DNA of 12,053 nt. Origin: JAGQTE01 sp964648005. GTDB lineage: Bacteria > Actinomycetota > Acidimicrobiia > Acidimicrobiales > Acidimicrobilacustridaceae. Position 1 is the stretch's first letter. Every line of letters starts with the position of its first letter. The position numbers and the translations under genes are program-made. The stretch covers positions 1 through 12,053 of the forward strand of contig CAZYKR010000127.1 in assembly GCA_964648005.1 (NCBI GenBank), written 5' to 3'. The notes below the pieces were generated by a model. That model was given only the letters and a program-made list of their open reading frames with translations, was not told where the DNA came from and made no database searches. This document shows, in pieces, positions 1 through 7,474 of this stretch.

Positions 1-654
1 CCGGCCGGCGCGTCCAAGGGCTCGGGCGAGGCGCCGACCTCCGGCGGTCGGAGCCGGGCGCGGCGCGGCTCCGGTGGTCCGCCGCCGACCGGCGCCGTGC
101 CTGCCGACGCGCCGACGGCGCGCCCGCCCGTGGGTGGCGAGGGCAGCCCCGGTGAGGCATCGGTCATCGGCGTGGTCATGATCGTGTTCGCCGTACTGAT
201 CGGCGCCTTCCTGCTCGCCAAGGGGTACGAGTCCGAGGGCGATCTCGTGGCCGGCTCGTCGCCCACGACCGTGGCGTCCTCCAGCGGGCCGCCGCCCACG
301 GGGCTGACGACCACGTCGACGACGGCCCCCTCGACGACGACCACGCCGCTCAAGGCCCCCGCCGACGTCACGGTGCGCGTCGCCAACGGCGGCGGCGAAG
401 AAGGCGTGGCGCTGGCGGGGACCGAGAAGCTCGCTGCTGCCGGGTACTCCACCCTGGGTGCCGTCGACGCCCCGGCACAGACGGCGAGCGTCGTGTACTA
501 CGCCGCCGGGTTCGAGGGGGAGGCGGTCGAGGTCGCCAAGGTGTTCGACATCCCCGAGACGAGCGTCGAGGAGCTGCCGGCGGCACCGCCGACCGACCCG
601 GGCGGCGCCGACGTCCTCGTCATCCTCGGGCCCGAGCAGAAGCTGACCAACTAG
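1..654 (+). CDS. Membrane-anchored LytR_C-domain protein (5' end probably outside the window)
   Basis: Probable cell-envelope protein: a short cytoplasmic tail, one transmembrane helix, a flexible linker and an extracytoplasmic LytR_C domain. Counting from the GTG at 97, the helix is about residues 22-42, a Ser/Thr/Pro-rich linker about 50-88, and the LytR_C fold about 91-178; it begins VTVRVANGGG and ends ADVLVILG. LytR_C domains are often attached to LytR-CpsA-Psr wall-polymer ligases, but the catalytic LCP domain is absent from the part seen here. The frame is open to base 1 and 29 of the 32 codons before 97 end in G or C. The GTG at 97 also has no Shine-Dalgarno sequence, so I infer that the protein begins upstream; 97 is the fallback start (185 aa). 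The exact role is unknown. otsB follows after a 43-bp gap. Confidence 0.75.
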   Translation, partial: PAGASKGSGEAPTSGGRSRARRGSGGPPPTGAVPADAPTARPPVGGEGSPGEASVIGVVMIVFAVLIGAFLLAKGYESEGDLVAGSSPTTVASSSGPPPTGLTTTSTTAPSTTTTPLKAPADVTVRVANGGGEEGVALAGTEKLAAAGYSTLGAVDAPAQTASVVYYAAGFEGEAVEVAKVFDIPETSVEELPAAPPTDPGGADVLVILGPEQKLTN

Positions 655-658
655 GGGT

Positions 659-689
659 TTGCATCCCGGCGCGCCGGGGGTCCTAGGCT
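659..689 (+). promoter_or_regulatory. Candidate promoter of otsB
   Basis: A -35-like TTGCAT (659-664) and a -10-like TAGGCT (684-689) are separated by 19 bp. They end 8 bases before the GTG at 698, so a transcript from here would start at or just before that GTG and be leaderless. The TTG at 659 is a possible but less likely start because it would place this promoter inside the gene. The assignment rests on sequence resemblance only. Confidence 0.4.
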
Positions 690-697
690 CGCTCGTC

Positions 698-1489
698 GTG
701 GTGCGCACCGACCTCTCCAGCGTGACCGAGGCCTTCCGAGGACGTGCCGGCACGGCGGGCCTGTTCTTCGACTTCGACGGGACCCTGTCCGAGATCGTCG
801 AGGACCCGGCCAGCGCTCGGCCGGTCGAGGGCGCGGCGACGCTGCTGTCGGAGCTCGCCGCCGACTTCGGCCGGGTCGCCGTGCTGTCGGGCCGACCGCT
901 CGACTTCATCGCCGGCTTCTTCGGCCCGCCCGTGGCGCTGGCCGGCCTGTACGGGCTCGAGTCGCAAGACGATCGGGGCCGCCGCGTCGATCATCCGCAG
1001 AGCGGCGCGTGGCGCGAGGTGGTCGACGACGTCGCCGCCTGCTGCATCGCCAAGGGCCCCGAAGGCGTGCTCGTCGAGCCGAAGGGCCTGAGCCTCACGC
1101 TGCACTTCCGCGAGCACCCGGAGATCGCCGACGAGGTCCGGGCCCTGGCCGAATCCCAGGCGGCGCGCTCGGGTCTCGAGGTCCGTCCCGCCAAGATGAG
1201 CTACGAGCTGCACCCGCCGATCGACGCCGACAAGGGCACGGCGGTCCGCCAGCTGGCCAAGGGGCTCGATCTGGTGCTCTTCGTCGGCGACGACGTCGGC
1301 GACCTGCCGGCGTTCGCTGCGCTCGAGGCGCTCGAGGCCGCCGGTGTCGAGACGGTGCGTGTGGTCGTCGACAGCGATGAGCTGGACCCGGAGCTCGCTG
1401 CCCGGGCCGATCTGGTTTTGCCGAACCCGACCGGTGTGGTCTCCTTGCTGCGGTCGCTCGCCGAGGGGACCCGGCGCCAGGCGTCCTGA
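698..1489 (+). CDS. otsB: Trehalose-6-phosphate phosphatase
   Basis: HAD-superfamily phosphatase that removes phosphate from trehalose 6-phosphate to give trehalose in the cytoplasm. With a GTG start at 698 it has 263 residues, near the usual length for OtsB. The HAD motifs are complete: nucleophile and acid D25/D27 in FFDFDGTL, motif II S64 in VLSGRP, motif III K179 in DADKGTAV, and metal-binding D198, D199 and D202 in FVGDDVGD. The segment EPKGLSLTLHFRE (about 127-139) matches the cap region typical of OtsB, which separates it from generic HAD phosphatases. GTG 701 and TTG 659 are alternative starts. The partner synthase is the convergent gene beyond proS, so the pathway is present but not arranged as an operon. 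No internal damage is seen. Confidence 0.9.
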   Translation: MVRTDLSSVTEAFRGRAGTAGLFFDFDGTLSEIVEDPASARPVEGAATLLSELAADFGRVAVLSGRPLDFIAGFFGPPVALAGLYGLESQDDRGRRVDHPQSGAWREVVDDVAACCIAKGPEGVLVEPKGLSLTLHFREHPEIADEVRALAESQAARSGLEVRPAKMSYELHPPIDADKGTAVRQLAKGLDLVLFVGDDVGDLPAFAALEALEAAGVETVRVVVDSDELDPELAARADLVLPNPTGVVSLLRSLAEGTRRQAS

Positions 1490-1580
1490 CGCCGCGCACC
1501 TCACCCTCGGTGGGCCGAGGCGCCGCCGGCCCACCGTCGAACCGTCGCATCGAGCGAAGCCGCACCAGAAAGGTCACCGG

Positions 1581-3074
1581 ATGCCCACTGCGATCCAGCC
1601 CACCCGCGCCGAGGACTTCCCGGCCTGGTACCAGGCCGTGGTGCGCGAGGCCGACCTCGCCGAGATGGCCCACGCCCCCGGCTGCATGGTGATCAAGCCG
1701 TGGGGCTACGGCATCTGGGAGCAGCTGCGCGACCGCATGGACGAGCGCATCCGCGCCACCGGCCACGAGAACGCCTACTTCCCCCTGTTCGTGCCCCTCT
1801 CGTACATCCAGAAGGAGGCGGCCCACGTCGAAGGCTTCGCCAAGGAGATGGCGGTCGTCACGCACCATCGCCTGGAAGCGCGCGACGGGGTCCTCGTCCC
1901 GGCCGGCGAGCTCGAGGAGCCGATCGTCGTTCGCCCGACGTCGGAGACGATCATCGGTGAGTCGATGCGCCAGTGGATCGAGTCCTACCGCGACCTGCCG
2001 CTGCTGCTGAACCAGTGGGCGAACGTCGTGCGATGGGAGATGCGGCCCCGCGTGTTCCTGCGCACGCGCGAGTTCCTGTGGCAGGAGGGGCACACGGCGC
2101 ACGCCACCGCCGACGAGGCCGTCGACGAGACGCTGCTGATGCTCGAGGAGTACCGCCGCTTCGTCGTCGACAACCTCGCCATGCCGGTGATCGTCGGCGA
2201 GAAGCCGGCCAGCGAACGGTTCCCCGGCGCCGAGCGGACGTACTCGATCGAGGCGATGATGCAGGACGGCAAGGCGCTGCAGGCCGGCACGTCGCACTTC
2301 CTGGGCCAGAACTTCTCGAAGGCCGCCGACATCGCCTTCACCGACGAGCACGGCGACGTCGTCCACGCCTGGACCACCTCGTGGGGCGTGTCGACCCGCC
2401 TCATCGGCGGCGTGATCATGATCCACGGCGACGACGACGGGTTGCGGGTGCCGCCGGTCGTGGCGCCGACCCAGATCGTCGTCGTGCCCTACACCAAGGG
2501 CGCCGATGCCGACGACGAGCTGCTGGCGTACGCCCGGCGCGTCGCCGACGCGCTGGCAGCCGGTGCCCGGTTCCGCGGGGAGCCCGTACGCGTGAAGGTC
2601 GACGACCGACTGTACCGGCCCGTCGACAAGAAGTGGCAGTGGGTCAAGCGCGGCGTGCCGCTGCTGCTGGAGGTGGGCGGCCGCGAGGCCGAGGCGGGCA
2701 CCGTGACGGTGCGCCGCCGCTCCGATCCCGCCGAGCGCTCCACGCTGACGATCGAGGAGCTCGTCGCCGGCGCCGGCGAGCTGCTCGAGGACCTGCACGA
2801 GACCTATCTGCGTCAGGCGTCCGAGCTGCTGGCCTCCAACACCCGCACCGACGTCGTCGATTGGGCGGGGGTCGAGGCGGCCTTCGCCGAGCGCGACGGC
2901 GTGAGCCCGTTCCTCCGGGCACCGTGGTGCGAGGGCGAGGCCTGCGAGGAGCAGCTCACGCCCCTGGCGGTCACCATCCGCAACCTGCCGCTCGATCAGC
3001 CCGAGTCGGTCGGTGCGTGCGTGCTCTGCGGCGCCCCCGGCACCGCCGAAGCGGTCTTCGCCCGCTCCTACTGA
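1581..3074 (+). CDS. proS: Prolyl-tRNA synthetase, archaeal/eukaryotic type
   Basis: Class II aminoacyl-tRNA synthetase that charges tRNA-Pro with proline. The protein has 497 residues and the ATG at 1581 follows an AAAGG ribosome-binding sequence by 7 bases. The catalytic core has RPTSET (118-123), motif 2 around R161 in RTREFLWQE, QAGTSHFLGQNFSKA (234-248) and motif 3 around R273 in a glycine-rich strand (264-285). The anticodon-binding domain is about 296-390. A C-terminal zinc-type domain carries C450, C455, C480 and C483 and ends in the typical tyrosine. The INS editing domain of the common bacterial ProRS is absent between motifs 2 and 3. These traits fit the short 'type 3' form. It follows otsB by 91 bp and is probably transcribed with it or from that gap. 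Identity is secure. Confidence 0.97.
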   Translation: MPTAIQPTRAEDFPAWYQAVVREADLAEMAHAPGCMVIKPWGYGIWEQLRDRMDERIRATGHENAYFPLFVPLSYIQKEAAHVEGFAKEMAVVTHHRLEARDGVLVPAGELEEPIVVRPTSETIIGESMRQWIESYRDLPLLLNQWANVVRWEMRPRVFLRTREFLWQEGHTAHATADEAVDETLLMLEEYRRFVVDNLAMPVIVGEKPASERFPGAERTYSIEAMMQDGKALQAGTSHFLGQNFSKAADIAFTDEHGDVVHAWTTSWGVSTRLIGGVIMIHGDDDGLRVPPVVAPTQIVVVPYTKGADADDELLAYARRVADALAAGARFRGEPVRVKVDDRLYRPVDKKWQWVKRGVPLLLEVGGREAEAGTVTVRRRSDPAERSTLTIEELVAGAGELLEDLHETYLRQASELLASNTRTDVVDWAGVEAAFAERDGVSPFLRAPWCEGEACEEQLTPLAVTIRNLPLDQPESVGACVLCGAPGTAEAVFARSY

Positions 3075-3101
3075 CGCCGCCAACCGAAGCCGTGTCGTTC
3101 T

Positions 3102-3141
3102 GGTAGGGCAGCCGGTAGGCAAAGCCACCGGCTGCCCTACC
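3102..3141. terminator. Stem-loop between convergent proS and otsA, probable bidirectional terminator
   Basis: A perfect 15-bp stem pairs 3102-3116 (GGTAGGGCAGCCGGT) with 3127-3141. Inside it, a one-base bulge (A3117) and three more pairs (3118-3120 with 3124-3126) close on an AAA loop. It starts 28 bp after the proS stop and ends 12 bp before the otsA stop. There is no T-tract on either side, so it may act as a U-less or factor-assisted terminator serving both genes. Confidence 0.75.
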
Positions 3142-3152
3142 GGAACGGACGA

Positions 3153-4589
3153 TCAGTCGGCGGCGGCGAGGTTCTCGTCGAGCCAGGCGCGCGGGGAGCG
3201 GGCCAGGGCGAGGGTGCGCAGGTCGTCGGCGTGGCGGCGGCGGTCGTCCTCGGGCATCGCCAACGCCCGGTGCAGCACGTCGGCGGTGCCCGCCACGTCG
3301 TACGGATCGACGGCCAGGGCGACCCCGCCCAGCTCGGCCCAGGCGCCCGCTTCGGTGCTGAGCGCCAGCACGCCGTGGCGGTCGTTGACGAGCGGGCCCT
3401 CCTTGGCCACGAGGTTCAACCCGTCACGGATCGGGTTGACCAGCAACACGTCGGCGCGCGCCAGGGCCGCCACCGACCCCGGGTAGTCGTCGGAATCGTC
3501 GTAGATGACCGGTTCCCAGTCGGCGACACGCCACCGGTCGCCGACGGCGCGCGCCGCGGCGTCGACCTCGTCGCGGTAACGCTGGTAGTCGGGCACGGCC
3601 TCGCGTGACGGGTAGACGAACGCCCCCAGCACCACCCGCCCTCGCCAGCGCTCGTGCCGTTCGAGCAGGGCGTCGAAGGCGGCGAACCCGCGCACGATGT
3701 TCTTCGACGGCTCGATGCGGTCCACGCGGGTGATGAGCAGCCGATCCCCGAGGCGATCGTCCAGCGCCCGGCGCGCCGCGGTGCACGCCGAGGACGCCGC
3801 CGTGGCGGCGATGTCGTCGGGGTCGGGACCGAGCGGCGCCACGAAGGTGGCGGGCACATCGCCGACGACGTCGGCGCAGCTGGCCCGAAACGATGCCGCC
3901 CAGCGCTCGGTGTGGAAGCCGCAGGCGGCGAAGGCGCGCATGCCACCGAGCAGTTCGCTGCGCATCGAGGTGGGCAGCACCCGACACAGGTCGGGGCCGG
4001 CGAACGGGGTGTGCGAGAAGTGGACCAGTCGCAGATCCGGTCGTCGGTCGCCGACCGTCGCCGCCACCAGGGCGAGGTGGTAGTCCTGCACCAGCACGGC
4101 GGCATCGGTCGGCGCGTCGGCGACGATGGCGTCGGCGAAGGCGGCGTTGACGGCGCGGTAGGCCTCCCAGGCGACGCTGAACCCGGCGTCGAACGCCGGC
4201 GATCGGGGCAGGTCCCACAGGCCGTGGTGCATGAACCAGAGCGTGGCGTTGCACACGACGTCGTAGGCCAGGCGATAGGTGTCGGGATCGAGGTCGAGCA
4301 GCCGGACGCGCAGGCCGTCCGCCTCGAGCACGCCCTCGTCGGCGGCGGCGCGATCACCGTCGGACATCGCCGCCGCGATCCAGGTGGCGTCCGTGCCGGT
4401 GACGAGGGGCGCCAGGCCCGACACGAGCCCGCCGGCGCCGCGTCGCCCGACGAGCGAGCCGTCGTCGGCGAGACGGAAGGCCACGGGCCCGCGGTTCGAC
4501 ACGAGCACGACCGGGCGGCCGCCGCTCACCGGGGCAGCCGCGACGTTGGCGGGGGTGGACGAGGAGGATGGCGCAGCGGCGTTGGACAC
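3153..4589 (-). CDS. otsA: Trehalose-6-phosphate synthase (GT20)
   Basis: Transfers glucose from a nucleotide sugar to glucose 6-phosphate, giving trehalose 6-phosphate for OtsB. The protein has 478 residues from the GTG at 4589, which is preceded by AAGGTGGG; the GTG at 4598 is an alternative start. By-eye comparison with E. coli OtsA finds most active-site positions: R33 in VSNRGP, GG at 53-54, Y109 and W118 (acceptor side), D169 in QDYHL, H193 in SHTPF, R291 and K296 in VDRIEPSK, R329 in YPSRE, and D389 to E397 in RDGLNLVAKE. The usual WFGWSG segment is WIAAAM here (70-75), so one acceptor-site Trp appears to be lost. The first 25 residues are a low-complexity Ala/Ser/Pro tail. The gene is convergent to proS and divergent from glycerate kinase. 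A related GT20 specificity, such as glucosylglycerol-phosphate synthase, cannot be fully excluded. Confidence 0.85.
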   Translation of the reverse strand: MSNAAAPSSSSTPANVAAAPVSGGRPVVLVSNRGPVAFRLADDGSLVGRRGAGGLVSGLAPLVTGTDATWIAAAMSDGDRAAADEGVLEADGLRVRLLDLDPDTYRLAYDVVCNATLWFMHHGLWDLPRSPAFDAGFSVAWEAYRAVNAAFADAIVADAPTDAAVLVQDYHLALVAATVGDRRPDLRLVHFSHTPFAGPDLCRVLPTSMRSELLGGMRAFAACGFHTERWAASFRASCADVVGDVPATFVAPLGPDPDDIAATAASSACTAARRALDDRLGDRLLITRVDRIEPSKNIVRGFAAFDALLERHERWRGRVVLGAFVYPSREAVPDYQRYRDEVDAAARAVGDRWRVADWEPVIYDDSDDYPGSVAALARADVLLVNPIRDGLNLVAKEGPLVNDRHGVLALSTEAGAWAELGGVALAVDPYDVAGTADVLHRALAMPEDDRRRHADDLRTLALARSPRAWLDENLAAAD

Positions 4590-4635
4590 GGTGCCCACCT
4601 TGGCACGGTCTCGTCGGCGCGGTCGCTCTGCCAGC

Positions 4636-5643
4636 ATGGTCGGCGTGCGCGTCCTCGCCGCTCCCGACAAGTTCAAGGGCACCGCCACGGCCGCCGCCGT
4701 GGCCGAGGCCGTCTGCCGCGGGGTGGCCGCCGCCGACGCGCACCACGCCTGCCGCGCCATCCCGTTGGCCGATGGCGGCGAGGGCACGCTCGAGGCCTTG
4801 GGCGGGGCCAACCGCGTCACCACCGTCACCGGGCCACTGGGTGATCCGGTCGACGCGGCATGGCGCCTCCATCAGCGCACCGCCGTCATCGAGATGGCGC
4901 AGGCGTCCGGTCTGGTCCTCGTCGGCGGTGCCGACGGCAACGATCCCATCGCGGCGTCGACCGCGGGCACCGGCGAGCTCATCGTCGCCGCCGTCGACGC
5001 CGGCGCCCGCCGCGTGCTGGTCGGCGTCGGCGGGTCGGCCACGACCGACGGTGGCCTGGGGGCGCTGCGCGCCATGTACCCGCTGCAGCGCTATCGCGGC
5101 GTCGACCTGGTCGTCGCCTGCGACGTGCGCACCCGCTTCGTCGATGCCGCCGAGGTCTTCGCCCCGCAGAAGGGTGCCTCGGCAGCGCAGGTGGAGCTGC
5201 TGCGGCGGCGCCTCGAACGCCTGGCCGACAGCTACGCCGGCGACTACGGCGTCGACGTGCGCGACCTGGAGGGGTCGGGTGCCGCCGGCGGTCTGGCCGG
5301 CGGGCTCGCCGCCGTCGGCGCCGAGCTGGTGTCCGGTTTCGACCTCGTGGCCGACGAGACCGGGTTCTTCGAGGCGTTGGAGACGGCGGACCTGGTCATC
5401 ACCGGGGAGGGCTTCGTCGACGCCGAGTCGTTCGACGGCAAGGTGGTGGGCGGCGTCGCCGACACCGCGGCGGAGCTGGGCGTCGAGGTGCTCGTCGTCG
5501 CCGGCCAGGTGTTCGACGGCGTCGACGCCCGGGTGCCGACGGTGTCGCTGGCCCAGCGGTTCGGGATCGACGAGGCGATGGGTGACCCGTTGGGCTGCGT
5601 CGAGCGGGCGGTCGCCGACGCCCTCGCCGGCCGGGCCGGCTGA
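4636..5643 (+). CDS. Glycerate kinase (GarK/GlxK family)
   Basis: ATP-dependent kinase that phosphorylates D-glycerate; characterised members of this family give 2-phosphoglycerate, feeding lower glycolysis. The protein has 335 residues from the ATG at 4636; GTG 4645 is a close alternative, and neither has a clear ribosome-binding site. Family motifs in order are APDKFKG (9-15), PLADGGEGT (43-51), GVGGSATTDGG (130-140), ACDV (161-164), FAPQKGAS (175-182), GSGAAGGL (213-220) and VITGEG (254-259). It is shorter than the roughly 375 residues usual for the family. The missing part lies after GGSATTDGG, and the usual NPL-x-G after ACDV is replaced by RTRFVDA. It is divergent from otsA across 46 bp and ends 3 bp from the next gene on the opposite strand. 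The family assignment is firm; the precise product is inferred. Confidence 0.88.
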   Translation: MVGVRVLAAPDKFKGTATAAAVAEAVCRGVAAADAHHACRAIPLADGGEGTLEALGGANRVTTVTGPLGDPVDAAWRLHQRTAVIEMAQASGLVLVGGADGNDPIAASTAGTGELIVAAVDAGARRVLVGVGGSATTDGGLGALRAMYPLQRYRGVDLVVACDVRTRFVDAAEVFAPQKGASAAQVELLRRRLERLADSYAGDYGVDVRDLEGSGAAGGLAGGLAAVGAELVSGFDLVADETGFFEALETADLVITGEGFVDAESFDGKVVGGVADTAAELGVEVLVVAGQVFDGVDARVPTVSLAQRFGIDEAMGDPLGCVERAVADALAGRAG

Positions 5644-5646
5644 GGC

Positions 5647-5859
5647 CTACTCGGTGCGAGCGCGTCGCAGCTTGACCCAGAGCACGACGACGGCGATGGC
5701 CAGCACGACGACCCAGAACGTCAGCGAGAACACGAAAGACAGCAGGCTGAGCAGCCAGCCGATCAGGACGTAGCCGCCGACGAGGGCGAGGCCGCCGATG
5801 ACGAGCTTCGGCATGATCGACGGCTTGTCGTCGGTGACGGCGAGGTCTTTGCTGGCCAT
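5647..5859 (-). CDS. Small two-helix membrane protein of unknown function
   Basis: A 70-residue protein with a charged N-terminus (MASKDLAVTDDKPS), a hydrophobic stretch at about 18-61 long enough for two transmembrane helices with a short turn near 40, and a basic tail (KLRRARTE) that should lie in the cytoplasm. The ATG at 5859 has a strong AAGGAG ribosome-binding site 7 bases upstream, which supports it as a real gene. I recognise no family and propose no function. Its stop lies 3 bp from the glycerate kinase stop (convergent). Its start faces the amidase gene across a 140-bp divergent gap. Confidence 0.7.
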   Translation of the reverse strand: MASKDLAVTDDKPSIMPKLVIGGLALVGGYVLIGWLLSLLSFVFSLTFWVVVLAIAVVVLWVKLRRARTE

Positions 5860-5930
5860 GGCGGCGCTCCTTGCGGACGGGGCTGGCGTCCGGCCAGGGT
5901 ACCGGCGCACCCACCGACCGTGGCTGCGCC

Positions 5931-5942
5931 TTGACGTAGTGT
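5931..5942 (+). promoter_or_regulatory. Candidate promoter elements of the amidase gene
   Basis: In the 140-bp divergent gap (5860-5999), TTGACG (5931-5936) directly abuts TAGTGT (5937-5942). TTGACG is -35-like but has no good -10 at normal spacing. TAGTGT resembles the -10 hexamers at other genes here but has no good -35. I can only point to this as the likeliest promoter area, 58 bp before the amidase ATG. Nothing else notable is seen in the gap. Confidence 0.25.
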
Positions 5943-5999
5943 TTGCACCCGGTCGACGGCTGTCGGAGCCGGCACGACCGCACGGCATCCGGGGGGACC

Positions 6000-7466
6000 A
6001 TGGCCGAGGACCTGCACCTGCTCGACGCCACGGCGCAGGCGGCGCTGGTGGCGAGCGGCGAGGCATCGCCCGCCGAGTTGGTCGAGGCGGCGCTCGATCG
6101 CATCGACCGGCTGAACCCCCAGCTCAACGCCGTGATCCACGAGCGTGCCGATGCCGCTCGCGCCGAGGCAGCCGGTGCGCTTCCCGACGGTCCGTTCCGG
6201 GGCGTGCCGATGGTGGTCAAGGACCTCGACGGCTGGTTGGCCGGCGAGCCCTACCACGCCGGCAACCGGGGCCTGCGCGACCGCGGGTTCCGCCCCGAGG
6301 TCGATTCGGAGCTGTTCGCCCGCTTCCGCCGCGCCGGCTTCGTGATCGTCGGCAAGACGAACACGCCCGAGCTCGGTCTGATGCCCTCGACCGAGCCGCT
6401 CGCCTACGGGCCTACCCGCAACCCGTGGGACGTCAGCCGCTCCACCGGCGGGTCGAGCGGCGGCTCCGGCGCGGCGGTGGCGGCGTGTCTGGTGCCGGTC
6501 GGTCACGCCGGCGACGGCGGCGGCTCGATCCGCATCCCGGCGTCGGAGTGCGGCCTGGTCGGCCTGCTGCCGACCCGCGGCCGGATCACGCTCGGCCCGG
6601 AGGCCGGCGAGTCCTGGGGCGGGCTGGTGCGGCGCCTGGTCGTCTCGCGGTCGGTGCGCGACACCGCCGGGGTCCTCGACGCCGTCGCCGGTCCGATGCC
6701 GGGCGACCCGTACGTGGCGCCTGCGCCGTCGGGGCCGTACGGAGACGAGCTGCGTGACGCCGCCGACCCGCTGGCCCGAGGGCAGCTGCGCATCGGCGTG
6801 ACCACCTCGGCGCCCGACCCGAACGTCGTGTGCGATCCGCAGGTCGTCGCCGCCGTCGACGCGGCAGCGCAGGCGTGCGCCTCGCTGGGGCACGCCGTCG
6901 AGCAGTCGGCGCCGGCGGCCTGGGACGATGCGGAGGCAGCAGCGGCGTTCGCCGGTCACTTCGTGCACACGTTCACCGTGTGGGCCGCCGCCGACCTCGA
7001 CCGCTACGGCGCGCTGACCGGCGCGCCGCTCACCGCTGACGAGGTCGAGCCGGGGACCTGGGCCATCGCCGAGATGGGCCGGCAGGTCACGGCGTTGCAG
7101 TACCACGCCGCCGTCGAGGCGACCCACGCCTACACCCGGGACCTGGCCCGATGGTGGAGCGACGGGTTCGACGTGCTGATGACCCCGACCATCCCCGAGC
7201 TCCCGCCGCCGCTCGGGCAGTTCACCGGCACGGTCGACGAGCCGCTGATCGGCCTGGCTCGGGCCGCCGGCATCGTGCCCTTCACCGCGCCGTTCAATGC
7301 CACCGGCCAGCCGGCCATCTCGTTGCCGCTCGGGTGGAGTGCCGAGGGGTTGCCCATCGGGGTGCAGCTCGTGGCGGCCGCTGGTCGTGAGGACGTGCTG
7401 CTGCGGCTCGCGGCCCAGCTCGAGCTGGCCTGCCCCTGGTCCGATCGCCGTCCTCCGGTGGTGTGA
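6000..7466 (+). CDS. Amidase-signature family hydrolase
   Basis: Serine amidohydrolase that cleaves carboxamide bonds through a Ser-cisSer-Lys triad. The protein has 488 residues; the ATG at 6000 is preceded by a G-run (GGGGGGA) that may serve as a weak ribosome-binding site. The triad is visible as K74 in MVVKDL, S152 in STGGSSGGSGAA, and nucleophile S176 in GDGGGSIRIP. The S152-S176 spacing of 24 matches that of fatty acid amide hydrolase. The C-terminal region has the usual MTPTIPELPPP and GQPAISLPLG segments. No gatB or gatC lies nearby and the substrate-binding middle region differs from GatA. I therefore read it as a stand-alone amidase, in the broad group with 6-aminohexanoate cyclic-dimer hydrolase-like enzymes; the substrate is unknown. 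Its stop lies 8 bp from that of the next, convergent gene. Confidence 0.9.
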   Translation: MAEDLHLLDATAQAALVASGEASPAELVEAALDRIDRLNPQLNAVIHERADAARAEAAGALPDGPFRGVPMVVKDLDGWLAGEPYHAGNRGLRDRGFRPEVDSELFARFRRAGFVIVGKTNTPELGLMPSTEPLAYGPTRNPWDVSRSTGGSSGGSGAAVAACLVPVGHAGDGGGSIRIPASECGLVGLLPTRGRITLGPEAGESWGGLVRRLVVSRSVRDTAGVLDAVAGPMPGDPYVAPAPSGPYGDELRDAADPLARGQLRIGVTTSAPDPNVVCDPQVVAAVDAAAQACASLGHAVEQSAPAAWDDAEAAAAFAGHFVHTFTVWAAADLDRYGALTGAPLTADEVEPGTWAIAEMGRQVTALQYHAAVEATHAYTRDLARWWSDGFDVLMTPTIPELPPPLGQFTGTVDEPLIGLARAAGIVPFTAPFNATGQPAISLPLGWSAEGLPIGVQLVAAAGREDVLLRLAAQLELACPWSDRRPPVV

Positions 7467-7474
7467 CCAGCGGG

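Noticed and set aside
1095..3128. Very long open frame on the minus strand across proS and part of otsB
   Set aside because: It mirrors the real genes in GC-rich DNA; the protein is Arg/Pro/His-rich with no domain, while the plus-strand frames match known families throughout.
4591..4606. GTGCC-N6-GGCAC inverted repeat at the otsA start
   Set aside because: 5-bp arms in GC-rich DNA are too weak, and half of the site overlaps the alternative otsA start codons.
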